Assembly: GCA_003551625.1 (NCBI GenBank)
Contig: PUNC01000113.1
Coordinates: forward strand, 1 to 58,423
Source: PVC group bacterium
GTDB lineage: Bacteria > Auribacterota > Erginobacteria > Erginobacterales > PUNC01
Direction of reading: 5' to 3'
Length of the DNA: 58,423 nucleotides
The translations under genes were made by a program, and so were the position numbers. Under the pieces are notes generated by a model that did no database searches, was not told the origin of the DNA, and worked only from the letters and a program-made list of their open reading frames with translations. Of the stretch, positions 28,027 to 38,896 are shown in pieces (position 1 is the first letter of the stretch; the number at the start of each line of letters is the position of its first letter).

Positions 28027-29792
28027 AGAAGGAGAAGACAGTTCAGGGGATCGGCGTCTCGGCCGGGGTGATCCGGGGCAAGGCCTATCTCTTCGATCCG
28101 GAGGAGGCCCGGGTCAAACCCCGCCGCCTGCCGAAGGCGTCGTTGTCCGCGGAGGTGGAGCGTTTTCAGCAGGCGTTGATCGCGGCCCGGAAAGAACTGC
28201 TGGAGATGCAGCGGGATATCGCCCAGCGGCTCGGCCGAAGCGAATCCGATCTTTTCGAGGCCCATCTTCTGGTGGTGGAAGACCGCACCCTGATCGAGGA
28301 GGTGATCCGCGGCGTCGAGGAGAAGGGGCTGAATGTCGAGTATGTTTTCCAGCAGGCGATAAAGAAGTACGAGCGGGTCTTCTCCCAGATCGAGAACGAC
28401 TACATCCGGGAGCGTCTAAGCGACATCAAGGACGTGGCCAAGCGGGTTATGCGCCACCTGACCGGGAAAACCCGCCGGGATCTCTCCTCGCTCACCGAAG
28501 AAGTGATCGTAATCTCCCGCGACATATCCCCCTCCGATACCGTTCTGATGCACAAGGAGAACGTTATCGGCTTTGCCACCGATATCGGCGGTCGGACTTC
28601 CCATACCGCGATTATGGCCCGCTCCCTGGGCATTCCGGCCGTGGTCGGCCTGGGCAAGATCAGTTCGCTGGTGGCTACCGGAGACGAGCTGGTGGTGGAC
28701 GGTGGCCGGGGACTGGTGGTCATCAACCCCTCCCGGAACACCCTGAAGAAACTGGAGGCGGAGAAGCGCTCCATCGCCCTCTTCGAAAAACGCCTTCGGC
28801 TGCTCAAGGACCTGCCGGCCGAAACCCGGGACGGTTTCCGCGTCATCCTGGCGGCCAATATCGAGATGCCCGAGGATCTGCCTTCCGTGCTTTCCCACGG
28901 AGCGGAGGGAATCGGCCTCTATCGGACCGAGTTCCTCTACCTTAACCGCGACGATCTTCCCTCCGAAGAGGAGCAGTTCCAGGCCTACCGGGGAGTGGCG
29001 GAGAAGGCGGGCCCGCATTCGGTCATCATCCGGACCCTCGATCTGGGGGGCGACAAGTTTCTCTCGCCCCTCGGCGTTCCCGGGGAACTGAACCCGTTTT
29101 TAGGCTGGCGGGGCATCAGGTTCTGCCTGGAGCGGAGAGACATCTTCCGCGCCCAGCTGCGGGCGATCCTGCGGGCGAGCGCGAACCGGAAGGTCAAGGT
29201 AATGTTCCCGATGGTCTGCGCCGCGGGCGAGCTGCGGGCGGCGCGGGCGATCTTGAAGAAAGTGATGGGAGAACTGGAGCGGGAGAAAATCCCCTTCAAC
29301 CCCGCTATCGAGGTGGGGGTGATGATCGAGGTGCCCTCGGCCGCCCTGACCGCCGACATTATGGCTCCCGAGGTCGACTTCTTCAGCATCGGAACCAACG
29401 ACTTGATCCAGTACGCTCTCGCCGTCGACCGGGTCAACGAGAAGATCGCCCACCTTTATCAACCCCTTCACCCGGCGGTATTGAGGCTGATCGAGGAGAC
29501 CGTTTCCGCCGCTCACCGGCGGCATATCTGGGTGGGAATGTGCGGGGAGATGGCGGGAGACCTTCTGTCGGTCCCCATTCTCCTGGGAATGGGCATCGAC
29601 GAGCTGAGCGTCAGCCCGATGCTGGTCCCGGAGGTGAAGAAACTTATCCGGTCCCTGGATCTGACCGAGGCCAGGAGGCTGACGGAGAGGGCGCTCCGGT
29701 TCAGTTCCGCCCGCCGGATCGAAAACGAGTCCCGCCGCCTGATCAAGAAAGCGGCGCCGATGCTGCTGCGCCGCGAGTCTATCCGGCTTTAA
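28023..29792 (+). CDS. ptsI: Phosphoenolpyruvate-protein phosphotransferase (Enzyme I)
   Basis: GGRTSHTAIMARSLGIPAVVG; EGIGLYRTEFLYLNRDDLPSEEEQF; CGEMAGD. Confidence 0.95.
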   Translation: MKKEKTVQGIGVSAGVIRGKAYLFDPEEARVKPRRLPKASLSAEVERFQQALIAARKELLEMQRDIAQRLGRSESDLFEAHLLVVEDRTLIEEVIRGVEEKGLNVEYVFQQAIKKYERVFSQIENDYIRERLSDIKDVAKRVMRHLTGKTRRDLSSLTEEVIVISRDISPSDTVLMHKENVIGFATDIGGRTSHTAIMARSLGIPAVVGLGKISSLVATGDELVVDGGRGLVVINPSRNTLKKLEAEKRSIALFEKRLRLLKDLPAETRDGFRVILAANIEMPEDLPSVLSHGAEGIGLYRTEFLYLNRDDLPSEEEQFQAYRGVAEKAGPHSVIIRTLDLGGDKFLSPLGVPGELNPFLGWRGIRFCLERRDIFRAQLRAILRASANRKVKVMFPMVCAAGELRAARAILKKVMGELEREKIPFNPAIEVGVMIEVPSAALTADIMAPEVDFFSIGTNDLIQYALAVDRVNEKIAHLYQPLHPAVLRLIEETVSAAHRRHIWVGMCGEMAGDLLSVPILLGMGIDELSVSPMLVPEVKKLIRSLDLTEARRLTERALRFSSARRIENESRRLIKKAAPMLLRRESIRL

Positions 29793-29867
29793 TATCTCTT
29801 GTCACGCCGCGACCGATAAGGTATTTTACCTGCTTGTTTTGAAAAACCTACCCGGAAGGAGGAGTTG

Positions 29868-31049
<1,182 letters not shown>

Positions 31050-31052
31050 GTG

Positions 31053-32306
31053 ATGAAGCACGACGTGAAAGATATCCGGCTGGCCGCGGACGGCAAGAGG
31101 CGGATCGAATGGGCGGACCGGAATATGCCGGTGGTGACCTCGATCCGGGAAAGCTGGGAGAAGAGCAAGCCCCTGGCCGGGGTGCGGATCGCCGCCTGCC
31201 TGCACGTGACCAGCGAGACCGCCAACCTGATGCGGACCTTAAAGGCCGGCGGCGCCGGGGTGGCCCTCTGCGCCTCCAATCCGCTGTCCACCCAGGACGA
31301 AGTCGCCGCCGCCCTGGTGAAGCATTACGGAGTGGCGGTCTTCGCCGTCAACGGCGAGGACAACAAGCGTTATTACCGGCATATCGCGGCCACGCTTGAT
31401 TTAAAGCCGCAGATAACGATGGACGACGGCGCCGACCTGGTCAGCGTCATCCATTCCGAGCGAAAAGGCCTGATCCCCGGGATCTGGGGCGGCACCGAGG
31501 AGACGACCACCGGGGTCATCCGGCTGCGTTCGATGGCGCGGCAGGGGGTTCTGGGCTATCCGATCATCGCCGTCAACGATGCCAAGACCAAGCACCTTTT
31601 CGACAATCGCTATGGAACCGGCCAGAGCACCATCGACGGCATCATCCGGGCCACCAACCATCTTTTGGCCGGCTCGGTTGTCGTGGTCGCGGGTTACGGA
31701 TGGTGCGGACGCGGGGTCGCCCAGAAAGCCAGAGGGCTGGGAGCCCAGGTGGTGGTCTGCGAGATCGACCCCCTCAAGGGGCTGGAGGCGCGGATGGACG
31801 GGTTCCAGGTGATGACGATGGCGGAAGCCGCCCGGATCGGCGAGGTCTTCGTCACCGCCACCGGGAATATCAGCGTGATCCGTCCCGAGCACGCCTTGAA
31901 GATGAAGGACGGGGCGGTGATCGCCAATACCGGCCACTTCAATGTCGAGATCGACGTGGAAGGGTTGAAAAGAGTCTCCCGGAGCCGGCGCCGGGCCCGC
32001 CCCTTCGTGGAAGAATACCTGCTCAAGAACGGCCGCCGGGTCTGCCTGCTGGCGGAGGGGCGGCTGATCAATCTTTCCGCGGCCGAGGGACATCCCGCGC
32101 AGGTGATGGATATGAGTTTCGCCAACCAGGCCCTCTGCGTCCGGCATCTCTGCCGCCGCCCCGCGCTCGACAACACCGTTTACGCGGTTCCCGAAGCGAT
32201 CGACGCCCGCGTGGCCCGTCTCAAGCTCAAGGCGATGGGGATCAAGATCGACCGCCTCACGCCGGAGCAGAAGCGGTATTTGAGTTCCTGGGATATGGGG
32301 ACCTGA
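31053..32306 (+). CDS. ahcY: Adenosylhomocysteinase
   Basis: EWADRNMPVV; GGTEETTTGVIRL; VVVAGYGWCGRGVAQKARGLGAQVVVCEIDP. Confidence 0.96.
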   Translation: MKHDVKDIRLAADGKRRIEWADRNMPVVTSIRESWEKSKPLAGVRIAACLHVTSETANLMRTLKAGGAGVALCASNPLSTQDEVAAALVKHYGVAVFAVNGEDNKRYYRHIAATLDLKPQITMDDGADLVSVIHSERKGLIPGIWGGTEETTTGVIRLRSMARQGVLGYPIIAVNDAKTKHLFDNRYGTGQSTIDGIIRATNHLLAGSVVVVAGYGWCGRGVAQKARGLGAQVVVCEIDPLKGLEARMDGFQVMTMAEAARIGEVFVTATGNISVIRPEHALKMKDGAVIANTGHFNVEIDVEGLKRVSRSRRRARPFVEEYLLKNGRRVCLLAEGRLINLSAAEGHPAQVMDMSFANQALCVRHLCRRPALDNTVYAVPEAIDARVARLKLKAMGIKIDRLTPEQKRYLSSWDMGT

Positions 32307-32310
32307 AAAG

Positions 32311-32331
32311 CGCTCCCCGCTCAGGGGAGCG
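32311..32331 (-). terminator. Terminator hairpin between convergent ahcY and lptG
   Basis: CGCTCCCC-gctca-GGGGAGCG; on the minus strand followed by CTTTTC. Confidence 0.6.
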
Positions 32332-32337
32332 GGCTTC

Positions 32338-33417
32338 TCAACTCCGGCGGGCCATAATGACGATGCCCGCGGTTCCGAAGGCGAGGTTGACCGCCCAGAC
32401 CGAGAGCCAGGGGGGAAGCATTCCCTGCCTTCCCAGCGCCGTCAGGAAAGAGTAGAGGACATAGTAGAGGAACCCCAGGGCCAGGCTGATCCCCATTCCC
32501 GCCAGCATCCCGGCCCTTCCCAGCTTCAGGCCGAAGGCGACCCCGATCAGCCCCATAATCACGCAGGCCATCGGAAGGGCGAAGCGCTGGTGGATCTCGA
32601 CCCGGAGCGGCCGCAGCGCCGCGTCCGGGAAATCCTGGCGGGTCCTCAACTGCCGCCGCAACTCCCCCAGGCCGATGCCGGCCAGCTCCTGGTGCCCGGT
32701 TCTGAGATCCGGCGGTCTTATTCCCAGCTCGACGGTCCGGCTTTCCGTCCGGGAAACGGTCGGGAGCCGGTCGGGATGGAACTCCTGGACGCGGACGTTT
32801 TCCAGCCGCCAGTCTTTCCCGGTCCAGGCCGCCGTCTCGGCGGTGATCTTCTTCGCCAGCCGCCCGCTTTCGTCCGTCTGGTAGATATTAACCCCCTGGA
32901 TGGTCTCGTCGCGGAGATCGAAGGACTCGAAGTAATAGCTGCGGTTGGTCGGGGGATGGGGCAGGGCGATGTCCCGGAGATGTCTTCTCAGGTGGTGCTC
33001 GCCCCGCAGCTGATAATTCCTCAAAAGCTCCATCTCTTCAGTGGCCCGGGGGACAATGATCTCGTTGGAGCCGAAGACGAGCAGGGACAGAACCAGGCTG
33101 GCGGCCAGCACCGGGGAGGCGATCCGGCCGAAGCTCACCCCGCCCGCCATCATCGCCGTGATCTCGTTGTGCCGCTGCATCTGCCCGAGGCTGTAGAGCA
33201 GGGCGAGCAGGACGGCGAAAGCCGTGATCATCGTCAGGACGGTGGGAATCAGGAGAATGTAGTATTTGACCGCCACCGCCCCCCAGCGAGGAATCCCCAG
33301 GAAGGTGTCGAGGTTCTCGAAAAGGTCCCCGATCACGAACAACAGCGAGAAGGCGGCCAGGCAATAGAGAAAGGGGGAGAGGAACCGCCGGATCAGATAC
33401 CGTTCGATTATTCTCAT
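32338..33417 (-). CDS. lptG: LPS export permease LptG (YjgP/YjgQ family)
   Basis: MRIIERYLIRRFLSPFLYCLAAFSLLFVIGDLFENLDTF; multi-TM with periplasmic domain. Confidence 0.87.
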   Translation of the reverse strand: MRIIERYLIRRFLSPFLYCLAAFSLLFVIGDLFENLDTFLGIPRWGAVAVKYYILLIPTVLTMITAFAVLLALLYSLGQMQRHNEITAMMAGGVSFGRIASPVLAASLVLSLLVFGSNEIIVPRATEEMELLRNYQLRGEHHLRRHLRDIALPHPPTNRSYYFESFDLRDETIQGVNIYQTDESGRLAKKITAETAAWTGKDWRLENVRVQEFHPDRLPTVSRTESRTVELGIRPPDLRTGHQELAGIGLGELRRQLRTRQDFPDAALRPLRVEIHQRFALPMACVIMGLIGVAFGLKLGRAGMLAGMGISLALGFLYYVLYSFLTALGRQGMLPPWLSVWAVNLAFGTAGIVIMARRS

Positions 33418-33425
33418 TTCCAGCC

Positions 33426-34526
33426 TTAGACCCGGGTGAATTTTACCATCCAGACAATGCCGCCGGCCGCGAAAAGAAGGTTGGGGATCCAGACCACCAG
33501 ATGCGGGTAGTAGCCGGGGGAGTCCTCCAGCGCCTGGGAGACCAGGATAAACCCGTAAAAGATCGAGATCAGGACCAGGCTTAAGCTCATGGCGATCGAT
33601 TTTTCGGAACGCTGGGCCTTCAGCGCCAGCGGGATCGAAATCAGGACGATCGAGACGCAAGCCAGCGCCAGGGAGAGGCGGGTATGGATCTCGGTCGTGA
33701 TCCGGGAGAGCAGGGAAGCGGTCGCGGCGGGCTGGGCCAGCAGTTCCCGCCGGTAGGAGACCAGTTCGTTCCGGGTCATCTCGTTGGCCCGCTTGGGTGC
33801 CTGCTCGTTCCGGTCGGTACCCTCCCCGATTTCGATCGGGTAGCGGAGTTTCTCGAACATAGTCTGGGCCGGCGCCGGAGAGGAAGGATCGTGGTCCTCC
33901 ATCGTGCCGTCGTAGAGGATCAGCGTGAAACCGCCTTCGGTATCGTCCGGGTCGATCTCGGCGCGGGCCGCCATCACCACGTTCACCAGCTCGCCCTGGA
34001 GATAACGGTACACCCAGAGATTCTTCAGGAGATCACCCTCCCTCTTCTGGACGCTGATCGCGTAGCCGGGAAGCCGGACGAACCTTCCCGGTTCCAGCAA
34101 TATACGTGGATCGATCGCCGCCAGTTCCTGCTGCGATCTCCGGGCGGCAAAGCGGGAATCGGGGATGGCGTCGTTGTTGAGATAGACGCTGGCCGCCGTC
34201 AGGATCACGGCGGCCAGGATCACCGGCGAGCTGATCGAGGCCAGGCCGATGCCTCCGGCCCGCATCGCCGTGATCTCGTTGTCGGCCGCCAGTCTTCCGT
34301 AGGTCAGCAGGGTGGCGGTGACCAGGGCCATGGGAATGGCGTACTGGAGCAGCCGGACGTTGAGAAAGAAGATGAACTTGAGCAGCAGCCCGGCGTCGAC
34401 TCCCCGGATTATCAGGTCGGCGATTCGTATCAGGTTGCCCAGGCAGAGTACGCCCAGCATCACGAAGAGGACGGCCAGAAAGGCCAGGGCGAAATTGGTG
34501 GCGATGTAACGGTGAAGAATCCGCAT
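33426..34526 (-). CDS. lptF: LPS export permease LptF (YjgP/YjgQ family)
   Basis: MRILHRYIATNFALAFLAVLFVMLGVLCLGNLIRIADLIIRG; DNEITAMRAGGIGLASI; upstream partner of lptG. Confidence 0.87.
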   Translation of the reverse strand: MRILHRYIATNFALAFLAVLFVMLGVLCLGNLIRIADLIIRGVDAGLLLKFIFFLNVRLLQYAIPMALVTATLLTYGRLAADNEITAMRAGGIGLASISSPVILAAVILTAASVYLNNDAIPDSRFAARRSQQELAAIDPRILLEPGRFVRLPGYAISVQKREGDLLKNLWVYRYLQGELVNVVMAARAEIDPDDTEGGFTLILYDGTMEDHDPSSPAPAQTMFEKLRYPIEIGEGTDRNEQAPKRANEMTRNELVSYRRELLAQPAATASLLSRITTEIHTRLSLALACVSIVLISIPLALKAQRSEKSIAMSLSLVLISIFYGFILVSQALEDSPGYYPHLVVWIPNLLFAAGGIVWMVKFTRV

Positions 34527-34610
34527 CGGTTTCAATCCCGGATTAATTTGCTCTTGAAGAGGTGTCCGGCGCAATATACACTGATTTTTTTTTGCTTGCC
34601 CATTAAAACC

Positions 34611-34633
34611 ACCCGGATTATTCATATTCCGGA
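34611..34633 (-). repeat. Dispersed motif family E, copy 2
   Basis: acccggattattcatattccgga, upstream of the GlgE-like gene. Confidence 0.55.
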
Positions 34634-34660
34634 CCGACCTTCAAACCGAAAAGGATCTTT

Positions 34661-36382
34661 ATGAAACGGCGCGCCGCCCGGATCAAGATCAAGAATATCT
34701 ACCCCGAAATCGAGGGGGGGAGATACCCGGTCAAAACCGAATTCGACCGCCTCTTCCGGGTCAGCGCCGATATTCACCGCGGCCGGAAGATCAGGGTTTC
34801 GCTGAAATACCGGAGGAAATACGGGCCTTCGGCGCGGTGGCGCGGCGTCGGAATGCTCCCGCGCGAATATCCCCGGTGGGAAGGCGAGATCAACTTCCCA
34901 TCCGCCGCCGTCTACCTGATGAAGATTGAAGTCTTCTCCCTTTCCGGTTCCGGGGAGAAGCTCGCCTCCAGCCGCGAGTCGGAAGTAATGGTTGAATCGC
35001 CCCGGGCCCGATACGCCGCCTGGTACGAGATGTTCCACCGTTCCCAGGGTAAAATACCCGGAAAGAGCGCCACTTTCAAGGATATGCGCGCCCGCCTGAG
35101 CGATATCGCGAAGATGGGATTCGACGTCATCTACCTGCCCCCGATTCACCCGATCGGCCGGACCAACCGCAAGGGCCCCAACAACAGCCTGAAAGCCGCG
35201 CCCGGCGATCCCGGCAGCCCCTGGTCGGTCGGCAACGAGTTCGGCGGCCATAAGGCCGTTCATCCCGACCTGGGCACGATTGACGATTTTCGGAAATTCG
35301 TCGCCGCCGCCGGGAAGAAGGGAATGGACGTGGTTCTCGATTTCACCAGCAACTGTTCTCCCGACCATCCCTGGATCAAGGAGCATCCCGACTGGTTCTT
35401 CCGCAACCCCGACGGCACCATCCGCTACGCCGAGAATCCCCCGAAAAAATACGAGGATGTCTGCCCCCTTAACCTGGAACCGGAAGACCGCGAAGAGCAG
35501 TGGAACGAACTCAAGAGCATCTTCACCTTCTGGATCGAAAACGGGGTTAAGGGTTTCCGGATCGACAACCCCCACACCAAACCGACCGGGTTCTGGGAAT
35601 GGCTGATCCGGGAGATCAAGGCCGACCATCCGGAGGTCTATATGCTCTCCGAGGCTTTCACCAACTACGACAAGCTGGAAGAGCTCGCCCGGGTGGGTTT
35701 CTCCCAGTCCTACTCCTACTTCACCTGGCGGGACGGGAAGAACGAACTTTTGGAGTATTTTCTCAAGCTGACCGGGAGCTACCTCAAGGAGTTCCTCCGG
35801 GCCAACCTGTTCACCAACACCCCCGATATCCTTCCGGTTATCATCCAAAAGGGCGGGAAACCCGCCTTCCAGCTTCGGATCGTCCTGGCCGCGACCCTCT
35901 CCTCGGTTTACGGGATGTATAACGGCTACGAGTTGCTGGAGAATGAAGTCCTGCCCGGCAAGAAGGAGGATTACCTCGACAGCGAGAAGTACGAGTACAA
36001 GGTTCGCGACTGGAACAAACCCGGAAACATCAAGGATTACATCTCCCGGCTCAACCGGATCCGGCGGGAGAATCCGGCCCTTCACTATTACGACAACCTG
36101 CGTTTCTACAATTCCACCGACGACAACATCCTCTTCTACGGCAAGAAATCCCCCGACGGGGAGAATGTCATCCTGATCGCGGTCAATCTCGACCCCTTCG
36201 CCTCGCACACCGGGCGGGTTACGGTTCCGGTGGAGGAGTTCGGCCTGGACTCGGACGAGGAGTATCGGGTCCGCGAGCTGCTTACCGGGACGGTCTGGAA
36301 CTGGCAGGGTAGGGAAAACTATATCACCCTGGCCCCGGCCCGCAACCCGGCCGCAGTTATGAGGCTGGAAAAGAAGGAGTAG
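34661..36382 (+). CDS. glgE: GlgE-like alpha-1,4-glucan:maltose-1-phosphate maltosyltransferase (GH13)
   Basis: N-terminal IKIKNIYPEIEGGRYPVKTEFDRLFRVSADI (DUF3416-like); FDVIYLPPIHPIGRTNRKGPNNSL; GFRIDNPHTKPTGFWEWLI (Asp nucleophile region); MLSEAFT (acid/base Glu region). Confidence 0.87.
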   Translation: MKRRAARIKIKNIYPEIEGGRYPVKTEFDRLFRVSADIHRGRKIRVSLKYRRKYGPSARWRGVGMLPREYPRWEGEINFPSAAVYLMKIEVFSLSGSGEKLASSRESEVMVESPRARYAAWYEMFHRSQGKIPGKSATFKDMRARLSDIAKMGFDVIYLPPIHPIGRTNRKGPNNSLKAAPGDPGSPWSVGNEFGGHKAVHPDLGTIDDFRKFVAAAGKKGMDVVLDFTSNCSPDHPWIKEHPDWFFRNPDGTIRYAENPPKKYEDVCPLNLEPEDREEQWNELKSIFTFWIENGVKGFRIDNPHTKPTGFWEWLIREIKADHPEVYMLSEAFTNYDKLEELARVGFSQSYSYFTWRDGKNELLEYFLKLTGSYLKEFLRANLFTNTPDILPVIIQKGGKPAFQLRIVLAATLSSVYGMYNGYELLENEVLPGKKEDYLDSEKYEYKVRDWNKPGNIKDYISRLNRIRRENPALHYYDNLRFYNSTDDNILFYGKKSPDGENVILIAVNLDPFASHTGRVTVPVEEFGLDSDEEYRVRELLTGTVWNWQGRENYITLAPARNPAAVMRLEKKE

Positions 36383-37528
36383 ATGATGAAAGTCGCCATC
36401 TTAGCTCGAGAATACCCGCCCCACGTGTACGGCGGGGCGGGAGTGCACGTCCGGGAGCTCTCCCGCTGCCTGGCCAAGTTGATCTCGGTGGAGGTGCGCT
36501 GTTTCGGAGAGCAGAGCCTGCGGTCGGACGGTCTGGAGGTGAAAGGCTACCGGGCGGAACCCGGATACCACTGCGCGGCCGAACCGAAATTCGATTCGGT
36601 CTTCAACACCCTCGGCGTCAATCTCAATATGCTCTGCGACGGCCTCGACGCCGACGTGGTCCATACCCATACCTGGTACGCTCACTGGGCGGGCCTGCTG
36701 GCGAAAATGCTCTACCGGATTCCCTTCGTGGCCACCTGCCACAGCCTGGAGCCGCTTCGGCCCTGGAAGGAGGACCAACTGGCCCGGGCCTACCACGTCA
36801 GCACCTGGATGGAGAAGGTCGGGATCGAAGGGGCCGACCGGGTGGTTGCCGTCTCCAATCTGATGAAGAAGGATATCCTGGACCATTTCCAGATTCCCGA
36901 GGAGCGGGTGGCGGTGATCCATAACGGGGTCGATCTCGAGACCTGGAAGCCTAAACCGCTCTCGGCCGAGCTGAAAGAGCGGTTCGGCATCGCCGACGAC
37001 TACATCCTTTTCGTCGGACGGCCCACCCCCCAGAAGGGGATGGAGTACCTGATCGACGCCGCCGACGAGATCCCGGTCCAGGTGGTGGTGGAGGCGATGG
37101 GGGCGGATACCAAGGATTACGAGAACCGGATGATGAAGAAGGTGAAGGGGAAGAAGAACATCGTCTGGATTCACGAGAACCTGGGCGACGCCAGAAACGT
37201 CGAACTCTATACTTCCGCCCGGGTCTTCGTCTGCCCCTCGATCTACGAGCCGTTCGGGATCATCAATCTCGAGGCGATGGCCTGCGAGACCCCGGTGGTG
37301 GCCAGCCGGGTCGGCGGAATCACCGAAGTGGTGGTTCCGGGGGAGACCGGGATCCTGGTCGAACCCGGCCGCCCCGACGAGATCGCCAGCGCCGTCAACT
37401 CGCTGCTCCGCAACCGGGACCTGGCCGAGGGGATGGGGAAGAAGGGCCGGCGAAGGGTGGAGAAATACTTCAGCTGGAACTCGATCGCGGCCCAGACCCG
37501 GGATCTCTACCAATCGCTCCGGGACTGA
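36383..37528 (+). CDS. GT4/GT5-like glycogen synthase / maltose-1-phosphate synthase (GlgM/GlgA-like)
   Basis: MMKVAILAREYPPHVYGGAGVHVRELSRCLAKLISVEVRCFG closely resembles actinobacterial GlgM N-termini; CPSIYEPFGIINLEAMACETPVVASRVGGITEVV. Confidence 0.82.
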   Translation: MMKVAILAREYPPHVYGGAGVHVRELSRCLAKLISVEVRCFGEQSLRSDGLEVKGYRAEPGYHCAAEPKFDSVFNTLGVNLNMLCDGLDADVVHTHTWYAHWAGLLAKMLYRIPFVATCHSLEPLRPWKEDQLARAYHVSTWMEKVGIEGADRVVAVSNLMKKDILDHFQIPEERVAVIHNGVDLETWKPKPLSAELKERFGIADDYILFVGRPTPQKGMEYLIDAADEIPVQVVVEAMGADTKDYENRMMKKVKGKKNIVWIHENLGDARNVELYTSARVFVCPSIYEPFGIINLEAMACETPVVASRVGGITEVVVPGETGILVEPGRPDEIASAVNSLLRNRDLAEGMGKKGRRRVEKYFSWNSIAAQTRDLYQSLRD

Positions 37529-37670
37529 TTCGGCCCGGCTTGACGGCGCCGGGTCCCGGAAATACCCGCTCGTGGCCAGGCCCGAAGACTTTTAGGCCGA
37601 GGCAATCTCGTCTTTCGCCAAGGTAGTGAGATCGCGCCGTTACTTCGTTCCCCGCCCCGGCGTAATCATT

Positions 37671-37695
37671 CATATTATTCGCGATCCGGGTTAAC
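37671..37695 (+). repeat. Dispersed motif family E, copy 3 (divergent)
   Basis: catattattcgcgatccgggttaac; contains the stop codon of the minus-strand CcdA fusion gene. Confidence 0.5.
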
Positions 37696-38896
37696 GCAGC
37701 CAGTGGGGGGCGAAGAGCATAATCGCTCCCAGGCCGGCCAGGATCGCCCCGCCCACCAGCTTGCAGACTCTTGCGTATCTTTCCCCCAGACTGCTTCCGA
37801 TGGCGAAGGCGGCCAGGCTGAAGATGACGATCTGGTCGAGCATAAAGAAGAAGGTGTAAAGCCCGATGTAGAAGTAGTGCTGGAAAGACGTCAGGCCGCT
37901 GATCGCCAACACCTGGGTGAAGACCGCCGGGATCGCCGCCGAGCAGACGAACTCCACGGAGTTGACGACGAAAGCCAGGCCGATTATCGAGAGCAGAATC
38001 GCCGGGGAAAGGGGCTGGGAGATGATCCGCTCGATCCGGCCCATCGTCCGGGCGGCCGATTCCTCGTCGCCGATCCGGCAGACCAGTCCCCTCCGGGAGG
38101 CAAAGTATTCCCTGATGTTGAGCGCTCCCCCGGCGACGGCCACCATTCCGATGGCGATGGTGAGAATCCGGACGTATCCCAGCAACAGGAAGACGTTGAT
38201 CCAGGCGGTCATAAAGAGAAAGTAGAGAACCCCCGAGGCCAGCACGAAGCTGCCGGCCACGGTCCAGATCTTCTTCCGGTCGTTGATCCCGATCAACAGG
38301 CTGATCATATAGACCAGCACCCACATCGCGCAGGGGTTGAAGCCGTCGACCAATCCCAGCACCACCGCCAGCGCCGGCAGCGACAGCCCGGTCAGGTCGG
38401 TCCGGCCGAGAAGGGGCAGGTCGAACTCGGCCGGCCCGCCGCGCTCCCTTGCGGCGGGGGAGGGCGCCGCTTCACCGCGGTCGCGATATTCCCGCCATTG
38501 GCCGATGGCGCGGGAGATCTCCTCGCGAGTGTGAACCCCGGGAAGCGCCCAGTCCCCGACCACGATAACCGGGACCTGCAGTTCGGATTCGTCCAGGCCG
38601 GCCCTTCCGGCCACGCGGCGGAATACGGCGGACCCGTTCAGCGAAGAAGCGTCGTATTCCCGGAAATCGAGTTCGGGATAATCCTGTTTTACCGAGCGGT
38701 AGATCGGGGCCTGTTCCACGCAGTCGGGACATCCCGGCGCGTAAAAAAAGTAAACCGTAGCTTCTTCCGCGGGTTCTTCGCGGGCGTTCTCGCCGACCAG
38801 GAAGAAGGCCGTCGTTCCCAGTCCGAGCACTACGACCAAGAGCGCCCGGTTGAAGGGGGAGCGGAAAAAATGCCGGAGACCGGAAAAGATCTTCAC
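37691..38896 (-). CDS. Thioredoxin-like (CPDC) domain fused to CcdA/DsbD-type transmembrane protein
   Basis: N-terminal TM, VYFFYAPGCPDCVEQAPIYRSV; GLVDGFNPCAMWVLVYMISLLIG and NSVEFVCSAAIPAVFTQVL (paired TM cysteines). Confidence 0.85.
   Translation of the reverse strand: MKIFSGLRHFFRSPFNRALLVVVLGLGTTAFFLVGENAREEPAEEATVYFFYAPGCPDCVEQAPIYRSVKQDYPELDFREYDASSLNGSAVFRRVAGRAGLDESELQVPVIVVGDWALPGVHTREEISRAIGQWREYRDRGEAAPSPAARERGGPAEFDLPLLGRTDLTGLSLPALAVVLGLVDGFNPCAMWVLVYMISLLIGINDRKKIWTVAGSFVLASGVLYFLFMTAWINVFLLLGYVRILTIAIGMVAVAGGALNIREYFASRRGLVCRIGDEESAARTMGRIERIISQPLSPAILLSIIGLAFVVNSVEFVCSAAIPAVFTQVLAISGLTSFQHYFYIGLYTFFFMLDQIVIFSLAAFAIGSSLGERYARVCKLVGGAILAGLGAIMLFAPHWLR

Noticed and set aside
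29793-29867. SAM riboswitch upstream of metK
   Set aside because: The 75-bp gap is too short and shows no recognisable SAM-I/II core.
37470-38324. 284-aa minus-strand ORF overlapping the CcdA fusion gene
   Set aside because: Alternative frame of the real CcdA gene; Arg/Pro/Gly-rich shadow translation.
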